IMG/VR virus record: IMGVR_UViG_3300044802_000021
Location: 1 to 39,399 of that record
Direction: 5' to 3' (one strand)
DNA length: 39,399 nt
DNA from: a virus
Both the position numbers and the translations under genes were made by a program. Of this stretch, positions 24,920 to 31,110 are shown one piece after another (within the stretch, counting starts at the first letter, position 1; every line of letters starts with the position of its first letter). Below the pieces are notes generated by a model, which worked only from the letters and a program-made list of their open reading frames with translations, made no database searches and was not told where the DNA came from.

Positions 24920-25441
24920 CTATTCGTCTCCCTCCCGCGCGCGGACTTCTCTTTGCGCCAGGTTGAGGAGCGCGTCCTTTAGTGCTTTCTCGATCTTGGC
25001 GTGCACCATCACCCGCGAGGTTTCGCCCACGAGCTCCGGCGCGAGCCGCGGCGCGACCGCCATTACGCGCGCCTTAGTTGTGAGGATGAGATCCGCCATT
25101 TCGCGCTCGACCTCCTCGATCGATACGAGTTCGCTCCGCTCGCGTGCGAGCTCGATCTCGCGGAGATCCGCGTCCGCGCGGAGGAGCCGGAGCCGCTCCT
25201 CTCGTTCGCTTGCGAAGATCTTCCCGCCCTCGTCGACGATCGCCCGTCTCTCGACGAGTGTTTGAAGATAGCGAATGTACCAGCCGACGCACTCGTCCTG
25301 ATCGTACTTTCCCCGTTTTTTTTTCGGGAGCCCCTCGTTCGCGAGTTGCTGGACGCGCGTCGGCGTGAGATTCAGAACGACGGCGATCGCCTTGATCCCG
25401 AGGATGCGCGCGGATTGCTCTTTCGGTTTCTTTCTCGACAT
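24920..25441 (-). CDS. Terminase small subunit, Nu1-like
   Basis: A 173-residue protein. The N-terminal part contains a helix-turn-helix: GIKAIAVVLNLTPTRVQQLA followed by NEGLPKKKRGKYD, the pattern of lambda Nu1-type winged helices. The rest is a long acidic/basic helical region (RLLRADADLREIELARERSE) suited to oligomerisation. ATG 25441 was preferred to a longer reading that would extend into the non-coding upstream segment. The small subunit recognises the packaging site, which in this family usually lies just upstream, in the gap 25442-25659. Confidence 0.85.
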   Translation of the reverse strand: MSRKKPKEQSARILGIKAIAVVLNLTPTRVQQLANEGLPKKKRGKYDQDECVGWYIRYLQTLVERRAIVDEGGKIFASEREERLRLLRADADLREIELARERSELVSIEEVEREMADLILTTKARVMAVAPRLAPELVGETSRVMVHAKIEKALKDALLNLAQREVRAREGDE

Positions 25442-25659
25442 TTCGCTGAAAAAACGCAAAACAAAACGAAGTCTGACAATTTTTTTCGGTCGTTGGTCCC
25501 CTCTCGCACTCGCCGTCACCCGCGAGCGGCGCCCCCCGCGGTAGGACCCTTGCGTTTGAGAGGTTTAAGCCACCCTCCGAGGACACACGGCCCGGGATCC
25601 TGGCGCCCGTGGCCGGGGATCCGGCCGGCCGGGGGAACATGGCCCTATAAGGCCATACG
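25442..25659. other. Non-coding gap before terminase: candidate cos/pac region
   Basis: This 218-base segment has no supported gene. It starts AT-rich next to the terminase start and becomes strongly GC-rich with several inverted repeats: ATGGCC-CTATAA-GGCCAT near 25637-25654, CCGCG-AGCGGCGCCCCC-CGCGG near 25530, and two GGGATCC-type blocks flanking GGCGCCCGTGGCC. In lambda-like phages the packaging site lies directly upstream of the small terminase gene. No exact cut site can be assigned from the sequence. Confidence 0.4.
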
Positions 25660-25974
25660 TCATCGCGGGGCCCGCCGCATGCGGTACGGAGTCCACGCCG
25701 GCGGATCTTCGCCGGCCGTCTGGACGAACTCCGCGCACACGCCGCCTTGCTCTGTGTGACGGAAGATCCCGCGCGCGCCGCGCGCGCAGTTCTTACACGT
25801 TGCGCCGGCGCGATACGCCGCCTCCGTGTCTAAGATCTTGTGAATGAGGAAGTCGGGATGTGCACAGAACGGACAGGGAATGTGCATCGTCACTTCGAGA
25901 CCGTAACCCGTGATGCGTTGGCTCTCGAAAAATTTAGCTTTGTACTGCTCGAACGATTTGCAATCGTTCTCCAT
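25660..25974 (-). CDS. Zinc-finger-like hypothetical protein
   Basis: A 104-residue protein starting at ATG 25974 (GGAG seven bases ahead), two bases after the upstream stop. Two cysteine pairs, CPFC near residue 34 and CKNC near residue 60, plus nearby His residues suggest one zinc ribbon. The N-terminus is charged and helical (CKSFEQYKAKFFESQR). It is the last gene before the candidate packaging region. Function unknown. Confidence 0.6.
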   Translation of the reverse strand: MENDCKSFEQYKAKFFESQRITGYGLEVTMHIPCPFCAHPDFLIHKILDTEAAYRAGATCKNCARGARGIFRHTEQGGVCAEFVQTAGEDPPAWTPYRMRRAPR

Positions 25975-25976
25975 CG

Positions 25977-26366
25977 TCAACTCCGATCCGATCCAACCGC
26001 GGCGCCGGCATCGCTTGGCACATACGCACGAACTTGTCGAACTGGCACGGCGAATGAACTAACAAACCAATGCTCCGGACGCTTGCGATCATCGATCAGT
26101 CGGCCGACGAAAGGATTCCCGACTCGCTTCGCCCATACGAGAAACGGTTCGATCGTTGTCGCATCGATCACGCGATACAGGAATTCCATTCGATCGTTAG
26201 CGATAAATCGCATCGTGAGGCCAAGCGCCTCGCGATCTAACGTGATATCGTCCGTAAACCACGAAACTTTCGCGTCGATCGCGATCGAATAGCGGGGAAT
26301 CACCAATCCATACCGCCCGATCGCTCGCGCCCCGCGAGCATCTGTAAAATGGAAAAATTCGCTCAT
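25977..26366 (-). CDS. Small protein with possible ADP-ribosyltransferase-like N-terminus
   Basis: A 129-residue protein overlapping the upstream stop by ATGA. It opens MSEFFHFTDARGARAIGRYG, a phrase close in pattern (HxT...I..xGL) to the NAD-binding start of DarT-like and other small ADP-ribosyltransferase-fold proteins. It continues with KVSWFTDDITLDREALGL and FLYRVIDATTIEPFLVW. A catalytic glutamate could not be identified with confidence. If the fold holds, it could modify host nucleic acid or protein. Alternatively it is a common phage protein of unknown function with this fold but no activity. Confidence 0.55.
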   Translation of the reverse strand: MSEFFHFTDARGARAIGRYGLVIPRYSIAIDAKVSWFTDDITLDREALGLTMRFIANDRMEFLYRVIDATTIEPFLVWAKRVGNPFVGRLIDDRKRPEHWFVSSFAVPVRQVRAYVPSDAGAAVGSDRS

Positions 26367-27037
26367 CGCCGTGCTCTGTTGAGAATTTCCTTTGTAAACT
26401 CCTCCGTGAAGATCGGCGAAAAACGGGCGCCGATAACCGCGATCATCGCTTTCCGGAGTTGCATGTGTGGCGGGAGTTTCGCGGACGGTTGGAAGGAATA
26501 GATCAGGACCGTGTTATCGAGTCCCTCACCGGTTCGCCCCAAACCACGCAAAACGCGGCCGGCATAGGACTGGACGCGTTGAAAAATTCCGACGCCCGGG
26601 ATGATGAACGTTCGTTGGCGCCCGCGGCGATTCTGGAATTGTAGAGCGGGATAGGCGAGCGACGGTTTCACCGGTTGCGGAAAAGTCGGCCGCGGCGCTT
26701 CGCCCGTCAATGGAATCGCTAGTTCCTGGCCCTTCGTCGGCACTTTTTCCCCGCCCGTTTCCAGGAATCCCAAGATCAGGGGAGATCCGAGGACTTTCTG
26801 ATCCACGCCGACGATCGCCGTCAAATTGTTCACCGTCGAATACTGGAGGATCTTGATCCGCTGCAAAATGAAACGTTTGCGGATCTGCAGATCCGCGGCG
26901 ACTTCTTTTTGACCGGCGTCGACCGCTTCCTTCGCCGTGCGCGTGAGTGCGTTGTTCGTCGCGTAGGGCAATTGCCGGAGAACGGCGGCGGTTAATTGGA
27001 CGACCCCTTCAACGTCGACGCGTGCGGAAACTTTCAT
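26363..27037 (-). CDS. Minor tail protein Z-like / neck protein
   Basis: A 224-residue protein beginning MKVSARVDVEGVVQLTAAVL with GGAAGGGGATCC before ATG 27037. Helical, basic N-terminal half (YATNNALTRTAKEAVDAGQK, IRKRFILQRIKI) followed by a beta-rich basic region with RRGRQRTFIIPGVGIFQRV. The order recalls lambda gpZ-type minor tail proteins. Its location upstream of the terminase, far from the other tail genes, is unusual. Stop and start overlaps with both neighbours show it is part of the coupled early operon. Confidence 0.5.
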   Translation of the reverse strand: MKVSARVDVEGVVQLTAAVLRQLPYATNNALTRTAKEAVDAGQKEVAADLQIRKRFILQRIKILQYSTVNNLTAIVGVDQKVLGSPLILGFLETGGEKVPTKGQELAIPLTGEAPRPTFPQPVKPSLAYPALQFQNRRGRQRTFIIPGVGIFQRVQSYAGRVLRGLGRTGEGLDNTVLIYSFQPSAKLPPHMQLRKAMIAVIGARFSPIFTEEFTKEILNRARR

Positions 27038-27258
27038 TGGATCCCCTTCCTTTCTGAGTTGAACCGAACTGCGCTCCACGAACCGGGGAGACTTAATCGG
27101 AGGATCTCGTGATTGGCATCCTCCCGACAGGTAAATTTGTGCGCCTCTTTCCATTGGAACGTCACGCGGACCTCTGTGCCGTTGCCGGGAAATGATTCGT
27201 CGGCCGGCCGACGTATCCAGCATGGCGGAGATCCCGCGAGCTCGATCGTCCAGATCAT
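27034..27258 (-). CDS. Small coupled hypothetical protein
   Basis: A 74-residue frame between two genes with an ATGA overlap at both ends (27258-27255 and 27037-27034). The sequence MIWTIELAGSPPCWIRRPAD and VRVTFQWKEAHKFTCREDAN looks like a small beta-rich domain. The position, exact couplings and lack of any competing gene support it. Function unknown; possibly a structural partner of the next protein. Confidence 0.65.
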   Translation of the reverse strand: MIWTIELAGSPPCWIRRPADESFPGNGTEVRVTFQWKEAHKFTCREDANHEILRLSLPGSWSAVRFNSERKGIQ

Positions 27259-28202
27259 CGCGGAAATTCCAGCCAGGCGATCCCGTCCAGGAGCGCGCCG
27301 GCGCGCCTTTTCCCGATGCGGACCATCGCGTTCGGTTTGCCTGGAGGATTCTCCGCCCATGCGTATCCGCGACTTGGTAATTGCTCGCCTTTGGCGAGAT
27401 TGTCGGCCGCGCTTCCAACTGGCGCCCATTCTCCCCACTGTTTGAAATAAAACGGCGTCCCGAGTCCGTCGCACAGATCGCGAACGTCTCGAAACCACTG
27501 AGGATGCGATGGCCGCGCGTGCGATCCAGATTCGCCGCCGGCGATAATCCAGTCGATCTCCGCGAGCGTCACGGGATCGACGCACGCGACCGCCAGATCG
27601 ACCGGCCCAAGCGCCGGCTCGTAACTCACGAATTTCGTTTTCGCCGGACATTTCCCGAGAATTGGAATGCGTTCGTTGGCGGTTTTCTGATCCTCGACGC
27701 TCACGCCAAACCACCAATTTTTTGGAGGCCACGATTGCGAGTACGTCGCCTCGAATGATCTCGCGACATCCGGATCTCCGCCGCATACGAGCGTATCGAG
27801 CATACGTTGCGGTCGTTTCGTGAGGATCTGGTAAGTATGTTGCGGCGCGCGCGCCATCACATCGAAAATTTTCGCGAGCCACTCAAACGTCACGGCGGGA
27901 TGGAAGAGATCGCTCATCGAATTGACGAAGATCCTCGAGGGTTTTTGCCAGTGAATCGGATCGTCGAGGTGTTTTTCGATGAACCGGAGCTCGTTCGTCC
28001 AGCGCGCTTGCGGGACGCCGACGCCTGTTTCGTCCGGCACAATGACGAATTTCGCGAGTCCTTCATACGGCTGACCTGGCCCGGAGAAACGCGCGGCGAC
28101 GCTTTCGGCGTAGCATCGCGTGCAGCCTTCGGAAACGCGGGAGCAACCGCGGACCGGATTCCAGGTTGAATCTGTCCATTCGATCCCGGTTTTTCTTCCC
28201 AT
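27255..28202 (-). CDS. Phage Gp37/Gp68 family protein (DUF5131)
   Basis: A 315-residue protein with an ideal AGGAGG before ATG 28202. The start, TGIEWTDSTWNPVRGC followed by CTRCYAE, is the signature of the Gp37/Gp68 family; the Cys pattern C-x7-C-x2-C is reminiscent of a radical-SAM iron-sulphur site. Downstream are HDLFHPAV-like SDLFHPAVTFEWLAKIF, QILTKRPQRMLD, WWFGVSVEDQ, and IIAGGESGSHARPSHPQW, then FYFKQWGEW, all typical of the family. The reaction is unknown; nucleic-acid modification has been suggested. It may alter phage or host nucleic acid early in infection. Confidence 0.85.
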   Translation of the reverse strand: MGRKTGIEWTDSTWNPVRGCSRVSEGCTRCYAESVAARFSGPGQPYEGLAKFVIVPDETGVGVPQARWTNELRFIEKHLDDPIHWQKPSRIFVNSMSDLFHPAVTFEWLAKIFDVMARAPQHTYQILTKRPQRMLDTLVCGGDPDVARSFEATYSQSWPPKNWWFGVSVEDQKTANERIPILGKCPAKTKFVSYEPALGPVDLAVACVDPVTLAEIDWIIAGGESGSHARPSHPQWFRDVRDLCDGLGTPFYFKQWGEWAPVGSAADNLAKGEQLPSRGYAWAENPPGKPNAMVRIGKRRAGALLDGIAWLEFPR

Positions 28203-28372
28203 AGATCCCTCCTGATCGCGTACACGTTTTTAAAATCGCTCAGACGAACTCCGAAGTCCCCGGCATAGGTCATCGCGCCGTGAATATCTTTGATCGCGCG
28301 CAGCCTGGCGCGTCGGACCTCTTCGATCCACTGCGCCTCTCGCAATCGGTTGCTGATCGGATCGTCGAACAT
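27914..28372 (-). CDS. Upstream open frame, long overlap with Gp37/Gp68 gene
   Basis: This 152-codon frame starts at ATG 28372 (AGAGGCG ahead). Only its first ~58 residues (MFDDPISNRLREAQWIEEVR, then HGAMTYAGDFGVRLSDFKNV) look like natural protein. After 28202 it runs for 289 bases inside the next gene in another frame, and its composition there (Ser/Arg/Lys-rich) is that of a shadow. The real gene may have lost its stop by a frameshift, or the product may simply have a long tail. The start and first third are supported; the 3' end is not. Confidence 0.4.
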   Translation of the reverse strand: MFDDPISNRLREAQWIEEVRRARLRAIKDIHGAMTYAGDFGVRLSDFKNVYAIRRDLWEEKPGSNGQIQPGIRSAVAPAFPKAARDATPKASPRVSPGQVSRMKDSRNSSLCRTKQASASRKRAGRTSSGSSKNTSTIRFTGKNPRGSSSIR

Positions 28373-28380
28373 TTTCGCCT

Positions 28381-28641
28381 CTAGTCACCGACCGATCGCC
28401 GGCCGACGACGTGTCGCCGCGTCTCGAAATCGCAAAATATCGCGACCTCCCGGAGGCAACCGGCGTCGAAAACTGTGTCCGCGACCGGCCGAAACGTGTA
28501 CCGGCGCCAGTGTGCAAACCACGAGACCTCGCCCAGATAGATCGCTTCCTGGAGACTCCACACGCGCCAGAGATCCGTCCTCCGGCCTTTTTTCCGGTCT
28601 TCGATCTGGAAATTCAACCGCGACTGTGTTTCGTTAGACAC
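28381..28641 (-). CDS. Small early protein
   Basis: An 86-residue protein from GTG 28641 with GAAAGGAAAAAA ahead. An upstream TTG at 28659 lacks a ribosome site. It reads MSNETQSRLNFQIEDRKKGR, then WSLQEAIYLGEVSWFAHWRR and TVFDAGCLREVAIFCDF. This LGEVxWFxxWRRYxFxP pattern is familiar from small early phage proteins but has no assigned function. It is the last of the tightly spaced early genes before the Gp37/68 cluster. Confidence 0.55.
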   Translation of the reverse strand: MSNETQSRLNFQIEDRKKGRRTDLWRVWSLQEAIYLGEVSWFAHWRRYTFRPVADTVFDAGCLREVAIFCDFETRRHVVGRRSVGD

Positions 28642-28655
28642 GGTTTTTTCCTTTC

Positions 28656-28754
28656 TCAACAGGAGCCTTTTTCCACAGATCCTACAGACTGATCGCGCGA
28701 CCGCGCCGGCAAGATCTTTTCTCTTTCTTGTTTCTTAATGCTTTTGTAGGCCAT
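28656..28754 (-). CDS. Possible mini-gene, 32 residues
   Basis: ATG 28754 lies 18 bases after an AGGAGG and opens a short basic frame (MAYKSIKKQEREKILPARSR) that stops 14 bases before the next gene's start. The ribosome-site spacing is too long and part of the frame lies in a duplicated segment, so this may be chance. Confidence 0.2.
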   Translation of the reverse strand: MAYKSIKKQEREKILPARSRDQSVGSVEKGSC

Positions 28755-28803
28755 TTCTGGCCGCGTGCCTCCTATGCAGACGGCCATTTCTGGCCGCGTG
28801 CCT
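28749..28803. repeat. Two 22-bp direct repeats, each a GAAA-loop hairpin
   Basis: The same 22 bases occur at 28749-28770 and 28782-28803. On the minus-strand transcript each reads GCGGCCA-GAAA-UGGCC, a 5-6 bp stem capped by a GNRA-type GAAA loop. The right-hand copy encodes the last residues (ARGQKWP) of the preceding gene; the left-hand copy lies just after its stop. Confidence 0.7.
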
Positions 28804-29242
28804 TTTCGCCGTCCTCACGATTTCCTCCGGTTTCCGACACCTTTTCAACATCTTTTCCAACGGTCGCCGGCTGGCGGATCGGGATCGGCGCCGGCGCGAA
28901 GAGACTCAACTGGACCGCCGGAGGCGGGATCTCCTCCGGCCATTTGACCGAACCGACGAGGCGGATCTGCATCCCGTGATGCTCGCCGACGATCCGGACC
29001 TCCAGGAGCCCGGCGCGTTTCAACCGCGAGATATAACGCCTCAGCGAACGGATCGCCGGCGGATCCCCTCCCCAGTTCGCGAGGATCCATCGATACGTGA
29101 TCGCGCGACCGTAGAACACCCGGCCGTCGGCGTCCGTTTGCCGCGCGACGAGAAAGTCGTGGAGATAACTCGCCGCCCCGATCGCTTTCCTCATCGCTTC
29201 GCGCGCCGGTGAAATCGGAACATACCGCGAGCCGTGTTTCAT
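28772..29242 (-). CDS. Winged-helix replication-initiator-like protein
   Basis: A 156-residue protein; ATG 29242 overlaps the upstream stop by ATGA. A winged helix-turn-helix is visible at about residues 35-105: FYGRAITYRWILANWGGDPP, AIRSLRRYISRLKRAGLLEV and a wing VGEHHGMQIRLVG. This is the pattern of N-terminal replication-initiator domains of small phages and plasmids. The C-terminal ~50 residues are Pro- and acid-rich with no domain. Next to a VRR-NUC nuclease it suggests a compact replication/recombination block. No helicase or primase domain follows, so it may recruit the host replisome. Confidence 0.6.
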   Translation of the reverse strand: MKHGSRYVPISPAREAMRKAIGAASYLHDFLVARQTDADGRVFYGRAITYRWILANWGGDPPAIRSLRRYISRLKRAGLLEVRIVGEHHGMQIRLVGSVKWPEEIPPPAVQLSLFAPAPIPIRQPATVGKDVEKVSETGGNREDGEKARGQKWPSA

Positions 29243-29739
29243 TGGAGCGCCCGCCAATTGATCCGGAGCTCGCCGTTTAGATACGCCTCCACGTCGAGAA
29301 CGCTCCAAGCGATCATCACGAGTGCGCCGCGTCGCGCTTTCTCGCGGAGGAAATCGAGTTGCGCGTTCGAGGCTTTTCCCTCGAACCGGATCGTCCGTTT
29401 TTGGCCGTCGATCCACATCGGCGCTTTCACTTCGATATAGAGCGCCCGGCCCGCCGGCGCGAGCGTCGCCTCTAGATCCGCGAAGCCGGCCGGAATCGAG
29501 TACCACGTCTTTACGTTGGAAATACCGGCCAGATCGATACCCGCCTTTTTCGCGGCGCCCATCATCCGGCCGCGTTGCCGGCGCCCGCCGGCGTCGATCG
29601 CGACCGCATCGACGTTGTATGACTTGAGGAGCTCCAGGATATCCGCCTGGACGCGCGCTTCCGTGACTTGGCTCATTAAGTACAGATCGCTATAGCGCGA
29701 TCGCTCGAATCGCCAGGGGAAGGAAAATTCTCGTTTCAT
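29239..29739 (-). CDS. VRR-NUC domain nuclease
   Basis: A 166-residue protein starting at ATG 29739 (ATGA overlap with the upstream stop). The VRR-NUC/Holliday-junction-resolvase-like core is seen from about residue 60: KKAGIDLAGISN gives the metal-binding D, and RALYIEVKAPMW gives the E-x-K. The neighbouring QLDFLREKARRGALVMIAWS helix and strand complete the fold. Such nucleases cut branched DNA and are common in phage replication modules. It is a stand-alone domain without helicase. Confidence 0.75.
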   Translation of the reverse strand: MKREFSFPWRFERSRYSDLYLMSQVTEARVQADILELLKSYNVDAVAIDAGGRRQRGRMMGAAKKAGIDLAGISNVKTWYSIPAGFADLEATLAPAGRALYIEVKAPMWIDGQKRTIRFEGKASNAQLDFLREKARRGALVMIAWSVLDVEAYLNGELRINWRALQ

Positions 29740-29954
29740 GCGGCCGGCCGAAGGATCGCGAGCTCCAGGAGCTCGTCGAGTGGAATCGTCCCGATACAAC
29801 GGAAATTTGAGCAGAGCGTATGATCGAAATCGATCCACGCGCACGCGATGAGCGGTTCGCCTGGCGCGATTTGGAGGAGACACGGTTTCAATTGCGAGCA
29901 ACCGCACACGCGACACTTCCCCGGCGCGCCTGGCGCGATGATCCGTCCGCTCAT
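29736..29954 (-). CDS. Small cysteine-rich zinc-binding protein
   Basis: A 72-residue protein with CRVCGCSQLKPC near residue 14, a CAWID segment near residue 37 and TLCSNFRC near residue 46. This C-x2-C-x-C...C-x-W...LC pattern belongs to small phage zinc proteins often found beside nucleases. It overlaps neighbours by ATGA at both ends. A DNA-binding or nuclease-accessory role is likely from context. Confidence 0.65.
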   Translation of the reverse strand: MSGRIIAPGAPGKCRVCGCSQLKPCLLQIAPGEPLIACAWIDFDHTLCSNFRCIGTIPLDELLELAILRPAA

Positions 29955-30172
29955 TTTTCGCCCTCTGGCGCCGGCGCCGACGGATCCGCGATCGTGAATT
30001 CCTTGAGATCTTCGATCGCCTCGCGCAGTAACTCGAAATGATTCATCGCCAACGCGTACTCTGCCGCAGCGATCGTTCGTTGCGCGCGATCGTGCGTCGC
30101 GCTATCGAATCGCGCGAGCAGGTTTCGGACGCGCGCGATCTCGTGACTCACCTCGACGATTACGTTCGGCAT
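29951..30172 (-). CDS. Small helical early protein
   Basis: A 73-residue protein with GGAGGGCGGGAA before ATG 30172. Nearly all helical and charged: VSHEIARVRNLLARFDSATH, then RTIAAAEYALAMNHFELLRE and AIEDLKEFTI. Probably a two-helix bundle. Overlaps the next gene by ATGA. Function unknown. Confidence 0.55.
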   Translation of the reverse strand: MPNVIVEVSHEIARVRNLLARFDSATHDRAQRTIAAAEYALAMNHFELLREAIEDLKEFTIADPSAPAPEGEK

Positions 30173-30189
30173 TTCCCGCCCTCCATTTG

Positions 30190-30276
30190 TCAAGCCTCGG
30201 TCCGCGGCGTCTCTTTCTGGCCGTCGTGACGCGGACAAAAATCGCGATCGCCCTCTTCGATAATCGCTTGCAGCAT
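30190..30276 (-). CDS. Possible mini-gene, 28 residues
   Basis: ATG 30276 is preceded by GTGAGGGAAC. The frame MLQAIIEEGDRDFCPRHDGQ ends at TGA 30190, 18 bases ahead of the next start. It fills an otherwise empty gap between 30324 and 30172. Too short for firm support. Confidence 0.3.
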   Translation of the reverse strand: MLQAIIEEGDRDFCPRHDGQKETPRTEA

Positions 30277-30323
30277 GTTCCCTCACTCCGCACGAAAAAC
30301 TCGAGTTTTTTCGCGCCTTTTTG

Positions 30324-30542
30324 CTACTTTCCCGCGAGCCGTTGCTCCGCCGCTTTCGCGTCCGCGAGAGCGCGCGCGTTGCGCGCCTGGCGGAGAATGT
30401 CTTGGATCCGCTCGTGAGTGATCTCCGCGAGTACGACCTCGACGCTCATGGAGATCCGCGGCGACGGGAGAAAGAGAATCCTTTCGCCATCGATAAGCCG
30501 GCGGAGTTCCGTTTCGCCGATCGCGATCTCGATCGTCGGCAT
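30324..30542 (-). CDS. Small early protein
   Basis: A 72-residue protein; ATG 30542 overlaps the upstream stop as TGATG. It opens MPTIEIAIGETELRRLIDGE, followed by a short strand ISMSVEVVLAEIT and a basic Ala-rich helix LRQARNARALADAKAAEQRL. No known motif. A near-palindromic AAAAACTCGAGTTTTTT block lies just after the stop. Confidence 0.5.
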   Translation of the reverse strand: MPTIEIAIGETELRRLIDGERILFLPSPRISMSVEVVLAEITHERIQDILRQARNARALADAKAAEQRLAGK

Positions 30543-30811
30543 CACGCGCCCCCGCGGATCTCTTCGGCCGCGACAAAGATCGAGGGCGCAAACTCCCCGC
30601 TCATCCCCTCGATCTCGATCATTCCGCCGGCGCCGGTCGCCTCCACTCGATAGACCGGCCCGCCGGGGGGAATACGCGCGAAACGCACGTACTCGCCGAC
30701 TTTCCAGACCGGATCCGGGACCGCCGGCAAGGGGAGGTATGGAGGCCGATCTTTCGCCAGGACGATCTCCCGACTCACGAGGCCCGGAACGACCGGTGAG
30801 ATCGCTTTCAT
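30542..30811 (-). CDS. Small early protein
   Basis: An 89-residue protein. ATG 30811 is preferred because GGAGGAAACGA precedes it; a start five codons earlier lacks this. It is proline-rich at first (AISPVVPGLVSREI, PPYLPLPAVPDP) and then reads WKVGEYVRFARIPPGGPVYR and VEATGAGGMIEIEGMSGEFA, like a small SH3-like beta barrel. It is the first gene of the operon below the terminator at 30978-31005. Confidence 0.55.
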   Translation of the reverse strand: MKAISPVVPGLVSREIVLAKDRPPYLPLPAVPDPVWKVGEYVRFARIPPGGPVYRVEATGAGGMIEIEGMSGEFAPSIFVAAEEIRGGA

Positions 30812-30871
30812 TCGTTTCCTCCGCAAACATCCCCGGACGCCGTCCTATTGCCTCGACGACGGCGTCCAGGA

Positions 30872-30898
30872 CCTCCAGGAGAGCCGATCTCCTGGAGG
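30872..30898. other. 11-bp perfect hairpin in the non-coding leader
   Basis: Arms CCTCCAGGAGA and TCTCCTGGAGG with a five-base loop, within the 299-base gap 30812-31110. It lies about 60 bases upstream of the 30811 start on the minus transcript. On both strands it contains anti-ribosome-site-like CCTCC and GGAGG, so it could control translation. The rest of the gap has GC-rich inverted repeats and four TTTACCGSC-like words, with no supported gene. Confidence 0.55.
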
Positions 30899-30977
30899 AC
30901 CGGCCAGCGCGCCATCGGCCAGCGGGAAAATTGGCCGGCGCTACCGCCGGAAACCCGTGTTTTACCGGCAAACTGCG

Positions 30978-31005
30978 AAAAACCACGGTTGTCATACAAC
31001 CGTGG
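30978..31005 (-). terminator. Intrinsic terminator after the methyltransferase gene
   Basis: On the minus strand, CCACGGTTG-TATGA-CAACCGTGG is a perfect 9-bp stem followed at once by TTTTTCG. It lies about 105 bases past the methyltransferase stop and would end the integrase-methyltransferase transcript. Confidence 0.7.
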
Positions 31006-31110
31006 AGCCCTACCGTGGGTCGCTATCTCCTCTAGTTCCATCACGTCCCGCCCCTCCGAAAAACCTAAAATCGGCTTGTGACAACCTGTGCCATGCGGAG
31101 CCCCCGCCCT

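Noticed and set aside
30808-31044. 78-codon minus-strand frame in the non-coding leader
   Set aside because: It has a fair ribosome site but spans the intrinsic terminator and the hairpins and has no protein-like composition.
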